A stretch of DNA of 64,000 nt from Methylobacterium sp. 17Sr1-1. GTDB taxonomy: Bacteria; Pseudomonadota; Alphaproteobacteria; Rhizobiales; Beijerinckiaceae. The translations under genes were made by a program, and so were the position numbers. Below, in pieces: positions 1-11,495 of the stretch. Below the pieces are notes generated by a model. It saw only the letters and a program-made list of their open reading frames with translations, did not search any database and was not told the DNA's origin. The stretch covers positions 273,001 to 337,000 of the forward strand of contig NZ_CP029552.1 of the NCBI RefSeq assembly GCF_003173775.1, in the 5' to 3' direction. Each line of letters opens with the position of its first letter. Position 1 is the first letter of the stretch.

Positions 1-1
1 C

Positions 2-475
2 CGCGCCTCGACCCTCAACGTACCGCCCTTCCGCCAGATGGACGTGTGGCTGCCGCTGCACAACCACCCGGACCAGGGCCTGCTCTGGTCCTCCACCATC
101 ACCTTCCACCGCGAGTTCTACGACAACCTGATCCAGCACGCCCTGCCGGTCGACATCCGCGCCGCCCGCGCCTTCGCGGGCTCGGCACGCAAGCTCGACC
201 TCTTGTTCTGGGTCGGCTACCGGCTCTCGCGCCTGGAGCGGCCGCTCCGCCTGACCTGGGACAACCTCTACAAGCAGTTCGGCAGCGAGAACGGCTCGAT
301 CCGCTCGTTCCGCCAGGAATTCCGCAAGGACGTCGCCCATCTGACCGAGGTGTTTCCCCGCCTGCGCCTGACCCTCGACGACGGCGGGATGCAGCTCCTG
401 CCCTCCGATCCGAAGGACCTGCTGGTGCCGCCCAAGGCGACCCTGGCAAATAGGCGAGCCCGCGCAAAGGCTTGA
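2..475 (+). CDS. RepA-like plasmid replication initiator, C-terminal part (5' end outside window)
   Basis: The reading frame is open from the left edge, so the start lies upstream of the window; an internal ATG at 38 is not the true start. The visible 157 residues match the pattern of the plasmid RepA C-terminal family (RepA_C): the W-S-S-T-I segment, then EFYDNL, a PVDIRAARAF stretch, a LDLLFWVGYRL helix and WDNLYKQFG followed by an FRQEFRKDV helix. Such proteins bind iterons and open the origin. The 1.8 kb downstream carries exactly such iterons (1026-1217 and 1740-1925), which supports the assignment strongly. No parA or parB is visible in the window; partition genes could lie to the left. 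Confidence 0.85.
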   Translation, partial: RASTLNVPPFRQMDVWLPLHNHPDQGLLWSSTITFHREFYDNLIQHALPVDIRAARAFAGSARKLDLLFWVGYRLSRLERPLRLTWDNLYKQFGSENGSIRSFRQEFRKDVAHLTEVFPRLRLTLDDGGMQLLPSDPKDLLVPPKATLANRRARAKA

Positions 476-660
476 TTCCGCCGACTTCCCTACGAGGGGA
501 GGCGTGGGCTGGCCCGCGCGTGAGGCTCTGCGTGCGGGCGTCACGAGCCCGTCGCCTTTGGCACGACTTTGTATAGGATTTTTTCTTATCTTTGATTGCA
601 GAGCGGACCTCGGCTCGGCATAGCTGAAAGCCTGCCGATCGTCGCCGGCCGCAAGGATCA

Positions 661-818
661 CCCTCCGCGTCATCCCGGGGCCGGGCAGTGGAAACTGGAA
701 TCCATAACTGCCGACGATGCCGGACGGAGCGGATGGCATTCAGCCTGGATCGGTACCGTCGGCGGTTATGGATCCCGGGTTCTCGCCTGCGGCAAGCCCC
801 GGGATGACGATGGAGGGT
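661..818. repeat. Long intergenic palindrome, family A, copy 1
   Basis: The outer arms read CCTCCGCGTCATCCCGGGG at the left and the near reverse complement CCCCGGGATGACGATGGAGG at 797-816. Inner arms around ATCCATAAC and GTTATGGAT also pair. The whole element can fold into a hairpin of about 158 bases. A second copy with the same outer arms lies at 9672-9830, so it is a dispersed family, not a one-off terminator. It sits between the repA fragment and the iteron region. No protein-coding content is visible. Confidence 0.75.
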
Positions 819-880
819 CTGTCATCGGTCGAGGCAGCCATACGAGGATTGATTTCGAGATGTCAGGTCCAATCGATTGA

Positions 881-965
881 GGTAAAATTCTGATATAGAT
901 TCAAAAAATATAGGAAAACTCTATATTTTTAATCTATTGAGGCAAAGAAGTATCGAATTATACGT
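881..965. other. AT-rich tract, candidate DNA unwinding element
   Basis: This 85-base stretch is far more AT-rich than anything around it, with runs such as AAAAAATATAGG and CTATATTTTTAATC, and a short repeat of the TATTGAGG / GATTGAGG type at 876-942. It lies directly before the first iteron cluster. In iteron plasmids an AT-rich region next to the initiator sites is where strands open. The role is inferred from position and composition. I saw no perfect DnaA box. Confidence 0.5.
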
Positions 966-1025
966 CGATAATCGACACTAATATCATGGTCTGCTGCACC
1001 ACAGCGCTCCGCCGGAGCCGCCATC

Positions 1026-1217
1026 CTGCGCCGAGTTGCCTACGCTCTACCACGACGCGGACCGCCCCCGAGCACGCTGACTCGCCTACGCCCCCACAGC
1101 CCCGCACGGCGCCCCGAATCCCGCGTCTTGCCCTTGAGATTCCGTGGCTTTTTCGATCCGCCCACCGCGCAGACCTGCCTACGGGACGTGACCGATCCCA
1201 CGCCGAATTGCCTACGC
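1026..1217 (-). repeat. Iteron cluster 1, four copies on the minus strand
   Basis: Four 20-base units read on the minus strand lie at 1026-1045, 1072-1091, 1165-1184 and 1198-1217. They fit the consensus GCGTAGGCRAYTCGGCGYRG. Unit 1165-1184 differs by one base from the two identical plus-strand units at 1740 and 1784. Copies are spaced by 46, 93 and 33 bases, close to multiples of half of 22, so they would lie on defined helix faces. They point toward cluster 2. Likely binding sites of the RepA protein encoded upstream. Confidence 0.8.
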
Positions 1218-1739
1218 TTCGCCGTGACCGGGCAGCCGGTCGGTAACCCTTTGCCCATGGGGCGCCACGAGTCGCGCCCAAGTATTGCCGGCACCCGGCA
1301 GCGTTGCGAGAGTCGCGCGAGAGTCCCGGATCGGGACGGCGACTCATCAGCCAGCGTACAGGCGAGTCGGATCCGACCGCTCAAGCCTCGGCTCGACTCG
1401 TCCCCGGGGAAGCGATCCCGGCTGTGCTGGGCTTTGTCGGACGAGGACTCGCAGGCCCGCGAGTCTCCGACTCGGCGGCGTGGTCCCTAGACTCGGGAGG
1501 GGAGGGGAAGGGGACCGCCTCGTACGGCCCGGCCCCGGATCATGGAGCCTCCCCTCCGGCCGATGCCGGACGGGCCGGATCTCGCCGATCGGACCCCGAA
1601 AAGCCCCTAACTTCCGAGTCCCAAAAGCCTTTTTATGGAAGATTCTGAATCCAGATTCTGAGTCTGAATCCGTAGAGCTATATGGGTATTATATGGGGTG
1701 GCGATTTTTCGAAGTCCTGCAAGGAGTTGGACCCTGTTC
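1218..1739. other. Spacer between the two convergent iteron clusters
   Basis: About 520 bases without a convincing gene. The left part is GC-rich with several GGCGAGTC / GACTCGC-like half sites (around 1340-1375 and 1440-1475) that may be decayed iterons. The right part (about 1600-1700) is AT-richer and holds three near copies of GATTCTGA at 1641-1671 and a TATATGGGTATTATATG stretch, a second place where strands could open. Function is inferred from its position inside an origin-like region. Confidence 0.45.
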
Positions 1740-1925
1740 GCGTAGGCAGGTCTGCGCGGTCGCGTAGGCGACTCGGCGCAGGTGCGTAGGCAGGTCTGCG
1801 CGGAAGCGGGGGGCCGGCGAAGGCGACTCGGCGTGGCCCCGTAGGTTACTCAGCGCAGGGCCCCGATTAACAGCTTGGAAAGCTGTGTGAATCGCGGATG
1901 GCCCGCTGTAGGCGATTCAGCGTGC
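1740..1925 (+). repeat. Iteron cluster 2, six copies on the plus strand
   Basis: Six 20-base units start at 1740, 1762, 1784, 1817, 1839 and 1906. Units at 1740 and 1784 are identical (GCGTAGGCAGGTCTGCGCGG); 1762 reads GCGTAGGCGACTCGGCGCAG; the last three are more diverged but keep the AGG core. The spacing is 22, 22, 33, 22 and 67 bases, which is helical phasing of two or three turns. This regular phasing and the neighbouring repA make an iteron-controlled replication origin the best reading. The 400 bases to the next gene (1926-2297) show nothing else I can name. Confidence 0.82.
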
Positions 1926-2297
1926 CGCACGAGGCCGCGCGACACCCCGGGCGACGCCGGATTCGCGGCCTCGGAGCAGCGTGCCGACCCCCGACGCACC
2001 GCGACCGCCGGAATCCCCGCCAGGAGGCCCGTGGAGGCCCGTTGCGCCCCAGGACAGTTCTACGGCACCTGCCGGCCTCGAATCCAGCTCAGCGGCGCTC
2101 CTGGCGGCTTTGCGGGGGTTGTCCAACGGCTGTGCCTGCCCGCAACCAGAATCGCACGCCCGCCCGATCCCCTTGTCCCATCGCGCTTTCCGGGCGGCGC
2201 CGACCCAGCTGTCCCCGCTGCCGTCAACAGGGGGCCTGTTCCCGGAGGCTCCGGCGGCGCCTCCATCCACAGCCCCGATTGACACTCTCGTGAAACC

Positions 2298-2312
2298 GAA
2301 CAAAACAAGAAC
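2298..2312. promoter_or_regulatory. LexA (SOS) box upstream of imuA
   Basis: The sequence GAAC-AAAACAA-GAAC is a perfect GAAC-N7-GAAC, the reverse complement of the alphaproteobacterial LexA direct repeat GTTC-N7-GTTC. It ends 32 bases before the imuA start. Mutasome operons of this type are classical LexA targets, so DNA damage control of the whole imuA-imuB-dnaE2 unit is expected. Confidence 0.85.
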
Positions 2313-2344
2313 GAGTTGGTGTTTCGGTCGGTGATGGGCATGAG

Positions 2345-3085
2345 ATGCGACAGGCCGAGCGGGAGCAGCAGCTCGCGGCATTGCGCGAGCGGATCGGTGG
2401 TCTGGCGCCCGAGGGGGCGGGCCGGCCGGTCCTGCCGTTCGGCGTCGCGGCCCTGGACGGGCACCTGCCGGGCGGGGGCCTGCGCCTCGGCGCGGTGCAC
2501 GAGGTGCTGGCGGCCGGACCCGTGGACGGGGAGGGGGCCTTGGCGGCTTTGTTCGCCGCCGCGATCCTCGCGCGCCTCCCTGGCCCGGTCCTGTGGTGCC
2601 TGGCGAGCCGCGACCTGTTCGCCCCCGGCCTCGCCGCGGTCGGCCTCCACCCCGACCGGGTGCTCTACGCCGAGACCCGGCGCGAGGCCGAGGTCCTGCC
2701 CACCATGGAGGAGGGCCTGCGCCATCGCGGCCTCGCGGCGGTGGTCGGCGAGGTCGCCCGTCTCGGGCTCACCCCGTCGCGCCGGCTCCAGCTCGCCGCC
2801 GAGGGCAGCGGCAGCCTCGCCCTGGTGATCCGCCGCTGGGGCGCCGCCGTTCCGGAGCCGAACGCCGCCGCGACCCGCTGGAGCGTCGTCGCGGCACCAT
2901 CCCCCGCTCTTCCCGTGCCGGGCCTGTCGCGGGCCCGCTGGACCGTGGCGCTCGTCCGCGCCCGGGGCGCCGAGCCCCGCACCTGGCTCCTCGAGGCTCC
3001 CGATGCGAAGGGTCGTCTGCGTGTTCCTGCCGACCTGGCCGACCGACCGCTGGCGACGCCGGAACGGCGGGCCGCCGCCGGATGA
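2345..3085 (+). CDS. imuA: ImuA, SOS mutasome accessory protein
   Basis: 246 residues of a RecA/SulA-like fold. ImuA acts with ImuB and DnaE2 in error-prone translesion synthesis after DNA damage. Seen here: a PGGGLRLGAVHEVL segment near residues 40-55 typical of the family, a hydrophobic LPGPVLWCLASRDLF strand-turn near 80, and the YAETRREAEVLPTMEEGL region near 105. A classical Walker A GKT is absent, as is usual for ImuA. The ATG at 2345 is the only in-frame start after the LexA box. The 3' end overlaps imuB by 83 bases, which implies tight translational coupling. Confidence 0.93.
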   Translation: MRQAEREQQLAALRERIGGLAPEGAGRPVLPFGVAALDGHLPGGGLRLGAVHEVLAAGPVDGEGALAALFAAAILARLPGPVLWCLASRDLFAPGLAAVGLHPDRVLYAETRREAEVLPTMEEGLRHRGLAAVVGEVARLGLTPSRRLQLAAEGSGSLALVIRRWGAAVPEPNAAATRWSVVAAPSPALPVPGLSRARWTVALVRARGAEPRTWLLEAPDAKGRLRVPADLADRPLATPERRAAAG

Positions 3086-4505
3086 GCCCCTGGTCGCGGC
3101 GGCCCAAGAGGGGTCGCGCCGGGTGCTCACGGCCGTCGACCGCGCCGCCCGGGCGCTGCGCCTGCGCCCCGGCCTCGCCCTGGCGCAGGCGCAGGCCATG
3201 GTCCCGGGGCTCACGGTGATCGAGGCCGATCCGGAGGGCGATGCCGCGGCGCTCGCCCGCCTCGCGGCCTGGTGCCTGACCTATGCCCCCCTCGTCGCCC
3301 CCGACCCGCCGGACGGGATCTGGATTGACGTCGCGGGAGCGGCCCACCTGCATGGCGGCGAGGCGGCCCTGCTTGGCCATCTGCGCCGCCGCCTCGGCCG
3401 GGCCGGCTACCGGGTGCGGGTGGCGGTCGCCGACACGCCGGGCGCCGCCTGGGCCGCCGCCCGCTGCCTGAACCCTGAGACCGTGCTGCCGCCCGGCGCG
3501 CAGCGGGAGGCGCTTCCCGCCCTGCCGCTCTGGGCCCTGCGCCTCGATCCCGGCACCGTCGCGGGCCTCGCCCAGCTCGGCCTCACCCGGGTCGAGCACC
3601 TCGTGCACCAGCCCCGCGGCCCGTTGCGCCTGCGCTTCGGCGAGGCGCCCGCCCGCCGCCTCGATCAGGCGCTGGGCGTGTGCTCCGAACCCCTCGCCAC
3701 CCTGGCGCCGCCGGTGGAGCACACGGTGCGGCTCGCCTTCGCGGAGCCGATCGGGGCGCCCGAGACGCTCGCCCGGGCGACCCGGCGGCTGACGGCCATG
3801 CTGGCCGACGCCCTCGCCCGGCACGGGCTCGGCGCGCGCCGGCTCGATCTGGTTTTTCGCCGCGTCGACGGGCTCGACCAGGCGGTCAGCGTCGGCACCG
3901 CCCGGCCGAGCCGCGATCCGCGCCACCTCGCCCGCCTCCTCGCCGAGCGCCTGCCCCAGATCGATCCCGGCCACGGCCTCGACGAGGCGCGGCTCACCGC
4001 CCCACGGGTCGAGCGCCTGGAGGCGCGCCAGCTCGCCGCTGCCGGCGACGAGCCGGATCCCGACACCATGGCCGAACTCGTCGACCGGCTGGTGCTGCGC
4101 CTCGGGCCGGGCCGGGTGTTTCGCAAGGCCCCGGTCGAGAGCGAGTGGCCCGAGCGCGCGGTGCGCCGGGTCGCCCCGTTGAGCCCCGCCGCCGGCGCGA
4201 CCTGGCCCGCCGACCTGCCGCGGCCCGGCCGCCTGCTCTCCGTGCCGGAGCCGGTGGCGGTGCTGGCGGCACTCCCCGATGCGCCGCCCACAATGTTCAC
4301 CTGGCGCGGCACCCGCCGCCGGGTGGCCCGGGCCGACGGGCCGGAGCGCATCTTCGGCGAGTGGTGGCTCGCCGACGACGAGGTCGCGGCGACCCGTGAT
4401 TACTACCGGGTCGAGGACGAGACCGGCGCCCGCTACTGGCTGTTTCGCGATGCCCTCACAAGAGAAGGGGCGCGCTGGTGGCTGCACGGATTGGGGGAGG
4501 CGTGA
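3003..4505 (+). CDS. imuB: ImuB, inactive Y-family polymerase-like protein
   Basis: 500 residues. ImuB bridges DnaE2 to the sliding clamp and ImuA in the mutasome. The start MRRVVCVFLPTWPTDRWRR is characteristic of the family and lies inside imuA. The region that carries the catalytic Asp-Glu in active Y-family polymerases reads DGIWIDVAG (about residues 104-112), so the acidic pair is not intact, as expected for ImuB. The C-terminal 55 residues, with FGEWW and DYYRVEDE and YWLFRD, look like the DUF6504 tail common in ImuB. A 250-base gap with a palindrome separates it from dnaE2. Confidence 0.95.
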   Translation: MRRVVCVFLPTWPTDRWRRRNGGPPPDEPLVAAAQEGSRRVLTAVDRAARALRLRPGLALAQAQAMVPGLTVIEADPEGDAAALARLAAWCLTYAPLVAPDPPDGIWIDVAGAAHLHGGEAALLGHLRRRLGRAGYRVRVAVADTPGAAWAAARCLNPETVLPPGAQREALPALPLWALRLDPGTVAGLAQLGLTRVEHLVHQPRGPLRLRFGEAPARRLDQALGVCSEPLATLAPPVEHTVRLAFAEPIGAPETLARATRRLTAMLADALARHGLGARRLDLVFRRVDGLDQAVSVGTARPSRDPRHLARLLAERLPQIDPGHGLDEARLTAPRVERLEARQLAAAGDEPDPDTMAELVDRLVLRLGPGRVFRKAPVESEWPERAVRRVAPLSPAAGATWPADLPRPGRLLSVPEPVAVLAALPDAPPTMFTWRGTRRRVARADGPERIFGEWWLADDEVAATRDYYRVEDETGARYWLFRDALTREGARWWLHGLGEA

Positions 4506-4572
4506 TGCGCCATATCCCCCGTACCTCGCCGGCTCCGGGCTTGCCGGCTCTGGCGGACGAATTTCATCCCCG

Positions 4573-4700
4573 CGACCTCATCCTGAGGTGCTGGGCGATC
4601 GTAGATCGCGCAGCCTCGAAGGAGGCCTCCAGGGATCTCCGGGACGTCTGGAGGCCTCCTTCGAGGCTGCCGCGAGCGGCAGCACCTCAGGATGAGGTCG
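4573..4700. repeat. Long palindrome, family B, between imuB and dnaE2
   Basis: The arms CGACCTCATCCTGAGGTGCTG (4573 onward) and CAGCACCTCAGGATGAGGTCG (ending 4700) are perfect reverse complements. A second inner pair, GCAGCCTCGAAGGAGGCCTCC and GGAGGCCTCCTTCGAGGCTGC, is also perfect. The 128-base element can fold into one long hairpin. It lies inside an otherwise compact operon and may affect message stability or read-through into dnaE2. Confidence 0.85.
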
Positions 4701-4757
4701 TGAGTGGGACGGAAGAGAGGCCGGCCAAGCTGTCGTCAGCAGTCAAGCAGGCTCTTG

Positions 4758-7976
<3,219 letters not shown>

Positions 7977-8044
7977 GGTCGGGGGCTCTGCCCGATCATG
8001 GATATTCGCGTTATACTGCAGACCTGCCCTTAAGCGAATTGCCC

Positions 8045-8338
8045 ATGGCCACGCTCACGATCCGCAATCTCGATAGCGACGTCGAAGAATCGCTCCGCGT
8101 GCGCGCCAAGTGCAACGGCCGCTCCGTGGAAGCAGAGGCGCGCGCGATCCTCTCCGAGATGGTCGCACCACCCCCGGGCGAGACGATCAATTTGGCCGAA
8201 GCGATCCGCCGCCGCTTCGCGCCGCTCGGCGGGGTCGAGCTTGAGCCGCACCCGCCGGTAGTGATCGAGCAGCAGAGGGACAGGGCGTACGAGATCATGA
8301 AGCGCCGCCGCAACGCGCTTCGCGAGCTTGCTCGATGA
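8045..8338 (+). CDS. FitA-like ribbon-helix-helix antitoxin, apparently without toxin
   Basis: 97 residues. The start MATLTIRNLDSDVEESLRVR is the classic beta strand plus helix of FitA/Arc-type repressors, followed by NGRSVEAEARAIL. A partner FitB PIN toxin would be expected to overlap the stop codon; here the overlapping ATG at 8335 reads only two codons before TAA and no PIN domain follows. A TATACT box at 8012-8017 could be its -10. It is therefore an orphan antitoxin or a stand-alone regulator. Identified in a frame that overlaps no other gene here. Confidence 0.8.
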   Translation: MATLTIRNLDSDVEESLRVRAKCNGRSVEAEARAILSEMVAPPPGETINLAEAIRRRFAPLGGVELEPHPPVVIEQQRDRAYEIMKRRRNALRELAR

Positions 8339-8434
8339 AATAAGTCCTCACGCCCTTTTCCGGTCTCCTTCCGCTCTCGCTTCAGTCGTGCGGGCCCGTT
8401 CCGGGCCGGGAAAGGAGAGGGGCCATCTATCCCC

Positions 8435-9598
8435 TCAATGCGCCGCCACCCCCCGCGCCGGCACGATGTCGTTGGCGATCACCTCGCCGAACGGGCCGTC
8501 GTTGCGGGCCCCCGTCGCTTCCGTCCCGGTGGTGCTGCGCAAGGGGAGCTTGGGGAAGACCAGCTCGGCGAAGCGGTAGGCCTCCTCCAGGTGCGGGTAG
8601 CCCGAGAGGATGAAGCGGTCGATGCCGAGGTCGATATACTCCTTCATCCGGTCGGCGACTTGGTCGGGGGAGCCGACGAGGGCGGTGCCGGCCCCGCCCC
8701 GCACCAGGCCGACGCCGGCCCAGAGGTTCGGCGAGACCACGAGCTTGTCGCGCCGGCCGCCGTGGAGCTGCATCATCCGGCTCTGGCCGACGGAATCCTG
8801 GCGCGCCAGGGTCGCCTGCGCCTTGGCGATGGTGGCGTCGTCGAGGCGCGAGATCAGCGACTCGGCCGCCTCCCAGGCGGCGCTTTCCGTCTCGCGCACG
8901 ATGACGTGCAGGCGGATGCCGTAGGAGAACGTCTTGCCGCGCTTGTCCGCCGCCTCGCGGGCCCGCGCGATCTTGTCCGCCACGTCGGCCGGGGGCTCGC
9001 CCCAGGTGAGGTAGACGTCGCAATGCTCGGCCGCGACCTCGATCCCGGCCGGCGACGAGCCGCCGAAATAGAGCGGCGGGTAGGGTTTTTGCACCGGCGG
9101 GAAGATCAGCCGCCCGTCCTCGAGCCGCAGGTGCTCGCCCTCATAGGTCACGGTCTCGCCGGAGAGGAGGCCGCGCCAGACCCGCAGGAACTCGTCGGTC
9201 ACCGCGTAGCGCTCGTCATGGGCGAGAAAGACGCCGTCGCCGCGCAGCTCCACCGGATCGCCGCCCGTGACCACGTTGATCAGGAGCCGCCCGTCCGAGA
9301 TCCGGTCGAGGGTCGCGGCCATGCGGGCGGCGGTGGCGGGCAATTGCAGGCCCGGCCGCACCGCCACCAGGAAGCGCAGGCGCTTGGTCAGGGGGACGAG
9401 CGCCGAGGCGACGACCCAGGAATCCTCGCAGGAGCGCCCGGTCGGCAAGAGCACGCCGAAATAGCCGAGCTCGTCGGCGGCCTGGGCGATCTGGCGCAGG
9501 TAGGGCAGGGTGACGGCCCGGGCCCCTTCCTGCGCGCCGAGGTAGCGGCCGTCGCCGTGGGTGGGCAGGAACCAGAGGACGTCGGTCTGGCCGGTCAT
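8435..9598 (-). CDS. ssuD: FMNH2-dependent alkanesulfonate monooxygenase SsuD
   Basis: 387 residues, luciferase-like (LLM) fold. It releases sulfite from alkanesulfonates using FMNH2 and oxygen, for sulfur supply. Seen: the [13 protein letters not shown] start, the [14 protein letters not shown] segment, [16 protein letters not shown] near residue 100 and the [16 protein letters not shown]-terminal region, all standard for SsuD. It is the last gene of the ssu cluster but is set apart from ssuB by a 250-base gap holding a palindrome. Sulfur starvation control is likely from family knowledge. Confidence 0.93.
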   Translation of the reverse strand: MTGQTDVLWFLPTHGDGRYLGAQEGARAVTLPYLRQIAQAADELGYFGVLLPTGRSCEDSWVVASALVPLTKRLRFLVAVRPGLQLPATAARMAATLDRISDGRLLINVVTGGDPVELRGDGVFLAHDERYAVTDEFLRVWRGLLSGETVTYEGEHLRLEDGRLIFPPVQKPYPPLYFGGSSPAGIEVAAEHCDVYLTWGEPPADVADKIARAREAADKRGKTFSYGIRLHVIVRETESAAWEAAESLISRLDDATIAKAQATLARQDSVGQSRMMQLHGGRRDKLVVSPNLWAGVGLVRGGAGTALVGSPDQVADRMKEYIDLGIDRFILSGYPHLEEAYRFAELVFPKLPLRSTTGTEATGARNDGPFGEVIANDIVPARGVAAH

Positions 9599-9671
9599 GG
9601 GGGACTCCGTGAAGAGGTTTTAAGCGCCGATCTGCCTGCCGGAGCAGACGAGAGGACACCGACATCGAGAA

Positions 9672-9830
9672 CTCTCCGCGTCATCCCGGGGCTCGCCGGA
9701 GGCGAGAACCCGGGATCCATAAACGCTGACGCTTCAGGATGAGGCGAAACGCGATCCGCTTCGTTCTCCAACGTCGGCGTTTATGGATCCCGGGTTCCAC
9801 TTTCGCGGCCCCGGGATGACGCGGAGGGTG
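9672..9830. repeat. Long palindrome, family A, copy 2, between ssuB and ssuD
   Basis: Outer arms CTCCGCGTCATCCCGGGG (left) and CCCCGGGATGACGCGGAGG (9810-9828) pair, and inner arms GAACCCGGGATCCATAAACG and CGTTTATGGATCCCGGGTTC type sequences pair almost perfectly. The outer arms match those of 661-818. It would form a large hairpin in the ssu transcript between ssuB and ssuD. Confidence 0.85.
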
Positions 9831-9848
9831 ACAGTGTCGTCGGGCGAA

Positions 9849-10673
9849 TCAACGTCGCCCATCGAGAAGATGATCGAGGATGCGCCCCTCCAGCGCCGCC
9901 AGCTCCGGATCGCCGCGGCGGCGCGGGCGGGGCACCGGTACCGCGACGTCGAGGGCGATGCGGCCGGACTCGACCACGAGGATGCGGTCGGCGAGGGCCA
10001 CCGCCTCGGCGACGTCGTGGGTGACGAGGAGGGCGGTGAAGCCCTGCGCGCGCCAGATCCGCTCGATCATCGCCTGCATGTCGATGCGGGTCAGCGCATC
10101 GAGGGCGCCGAGGGGCTCGTCGAGGGCGAGGAGCCCCGGGCGGCTGACGAGGGCGCGGGCGAGCGCCACCCGCTGGCGCTGGCCGCCCGAGAGGGTCGAG
10201 GGCCATTGCCCGGCCTTGTCGGAGAGGCCGACCTCCTGCAGCGCCGCTGCGGCGCGCTCCCGCCGCTCCGCCGCCGAGCCGTCGCGCAGGCCCACCGCGA
10301 CGTTGTCGAGGACCCGTGCCCAGGGCAGGAGCCGCGGCTCCTGGAACATGATCCGGCGCGGGGCCTCCCCGCCCTCGACGGTGACGCGGCCCGCGCTCGG
10401 CGTCTCGAGGTCGAGGATCAGCCGCAGCAGGGTGGACTTGCCGCAGCCCGAGCGCCCGACTACGGCGACGAACTGGCCGGCCGGGATGTGCAGGTCGAGC
10501 CCGTCGATGACGGGCTTGCCGCCGTCGAAGCTCTTGGACAGGCCGCGCAGGGCGAGGCCGAGGCCGGCACTCGTCCGGTCGCGGGCGATCTCGCGGTCGA
10601 TGACCTCGCGGTGCAGGCGGGCGGGAGAGGCGGGCACAAAACCCTCGAACCGGCGCAGGGTGCTGGCGAACAT
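9849..10673 (-). CDS. ssuB: Aliphatic sulfonate ABC transporter ATPase SsuB
   Basis: 274 residues. ATP-binding subunit of the sulfonate importer. Walker [10 protein letters not shown] at about 73-81, signature LSGGQRQRV at 161-169 and Walker B LLALDEP at 181-187 are all intact. The phrase [21 protein letters not shown] is typical of SsuB/TauB. An N-terminal extension of about 38 residues precedes the ABC domain. It is encoded 31 bases after ssuC. Confidence 0.92.
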   Translation of the reverse strand: MFASTLRRFEGFVPASPARLHREVIDREIARDRTSAGLGLALRGLSKSFDGGKPVIDGLDLHIPAGQFVAVVGRSGCGKSTLLRLILDLETPSAGRVTVEGGEAPRRIMFQEPRLLPWARVLDNVAVGLRDGSAAERRERAAAALQEVGLSDKAGQWPSTLSGGQRQRVALARALVSRPGLLALDEPLGALDALTRIDMQAMIERIWRAQGFTALLVTHDVAEAVALADRILVVESGRIALDVAVPVPRPRRRGDPELAALEGRILDHLLDGRR

Positions 10674-10704
10674 GGGAAGAAAATCCTGGAAGCAGGAGCG
10701 GAGG

Positions 10705-11490
10705 TCAGGCCGAGCGGTAGGCCGGGTTCCAGGCGAGGCAGGCGCGCTCCAATTGGCGGGTCAGCAGGTCGGCGACCTTGCCCAGCAGCGCGTAGATCAG
10801 GATCGCCAGCACCACGACGTCGACCAGCATGAACTCGCGGGCCTGCATCGCCATGTAGCCGAGGCCCGACGAGGCCGAGATCGTCTCGGCGACGATCAGC
10901 GTCAGCCACATGATGCCGAGGGCATAGCGCAGGCCGACGAAGACCGAGGGCAGGGCGCCGGGCAGCACCACGCGCCGGAACAGCTCAGGCCCCGACATGC
11001 CGTAGATCCGGCCCATCTCTACCAGCTGCGGATCGACCGAGCGGATGCCGTGCAGGGTGTTGGCGTAGATCGGGAAAAAGACCCCGAGCGCCACCAGGAA
11101 GAGCTTCGCCTCCTCGCCGATGCCGAACCACAGGATCACCAGCGGGATCAGCGACAGGTGCGGGATGTTGCGGATCATCTGCACGGTGGTGTCGGTGAGC
11201 CGGTCCGACAGGCGCGACAGGCCGTTGGCGAGGCCGAGGACGAAGCCGATGCCGCCGCCGATCAGGAAGCCGCTCGCCGCCCGCAGGAAGCTGACGCCGA
11301 GATTGGTCCAGAGCTCGCCGGTCTCGGCCAGGCGCCAGCCGGCGGCGGCCACGTCGAGGGGGGCGGGCATCAGCCGGGTCGAGACGAGGCCAGCCGAGCC
11401 GGCGGCCTGCCAGCCGAGGAGGATCACGGCCGGCAGGAGCCAGGGGGCGAAGCGCCGGGCCGCCGCGGCGGGGGAGGGGAGGGTGGGCAT
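10705..11490 (-). CDS. ssuC: Aliphatic sulfonate ABC transporter permease SsuC
   Basis: 261 residues from the ATG at 11490, which lies 5 bases after the ssuA stop; a longer open frame upstream is antisense noise inside ssuA. About six membrane segments are visible, starting with [17 protein letters not shown]. The [24 protein letters not shown] segment is the permease loop that contacts the ATPase. It imports sulfonates together with SsuA and SsuB. Confidence 0.93.
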   Translation of the reverse strand: MPTLPSPAAAARRFAPWLLPAVILLGWQAAGSAGLVSTRLMPAPLDVAAAGWRLAETGELWTNLGVSFLRAASGFLIGGGIGFVLGLANGLSRLSDRLTDTTVQMIRNIPHLSLIPLVILWFGIGEEAKLFLVALGVFFPIYANTLHGIRSVDPQLVEMGRIYGMSGPELFRRVVLPGALPSVFVGLRYALGIMWLTLIVAETISASSGLGYMAMQAREFMLVDVVVLAILIYALLGKVADLLTRQLERACLAWNPAYRSA

Positions 11491-11495
11491 GATTG

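Noticed and set aside
596..880. 94-codon open frame in the origin region
   Set aside because: It runs through the palindromic element A and has no ribosome site or family resemblance.
1285..1767. Overlapping open frames across the iteron region
   Set aside because: They read through iterons and AT-rich repeats in several frames; low-complexity products.
1026..1925. Possible CRISPR array
   Set aside because: Repeats are 20 bases with 22-base phasing, on both strands, with almost no spacers; this is an iteron pattern.
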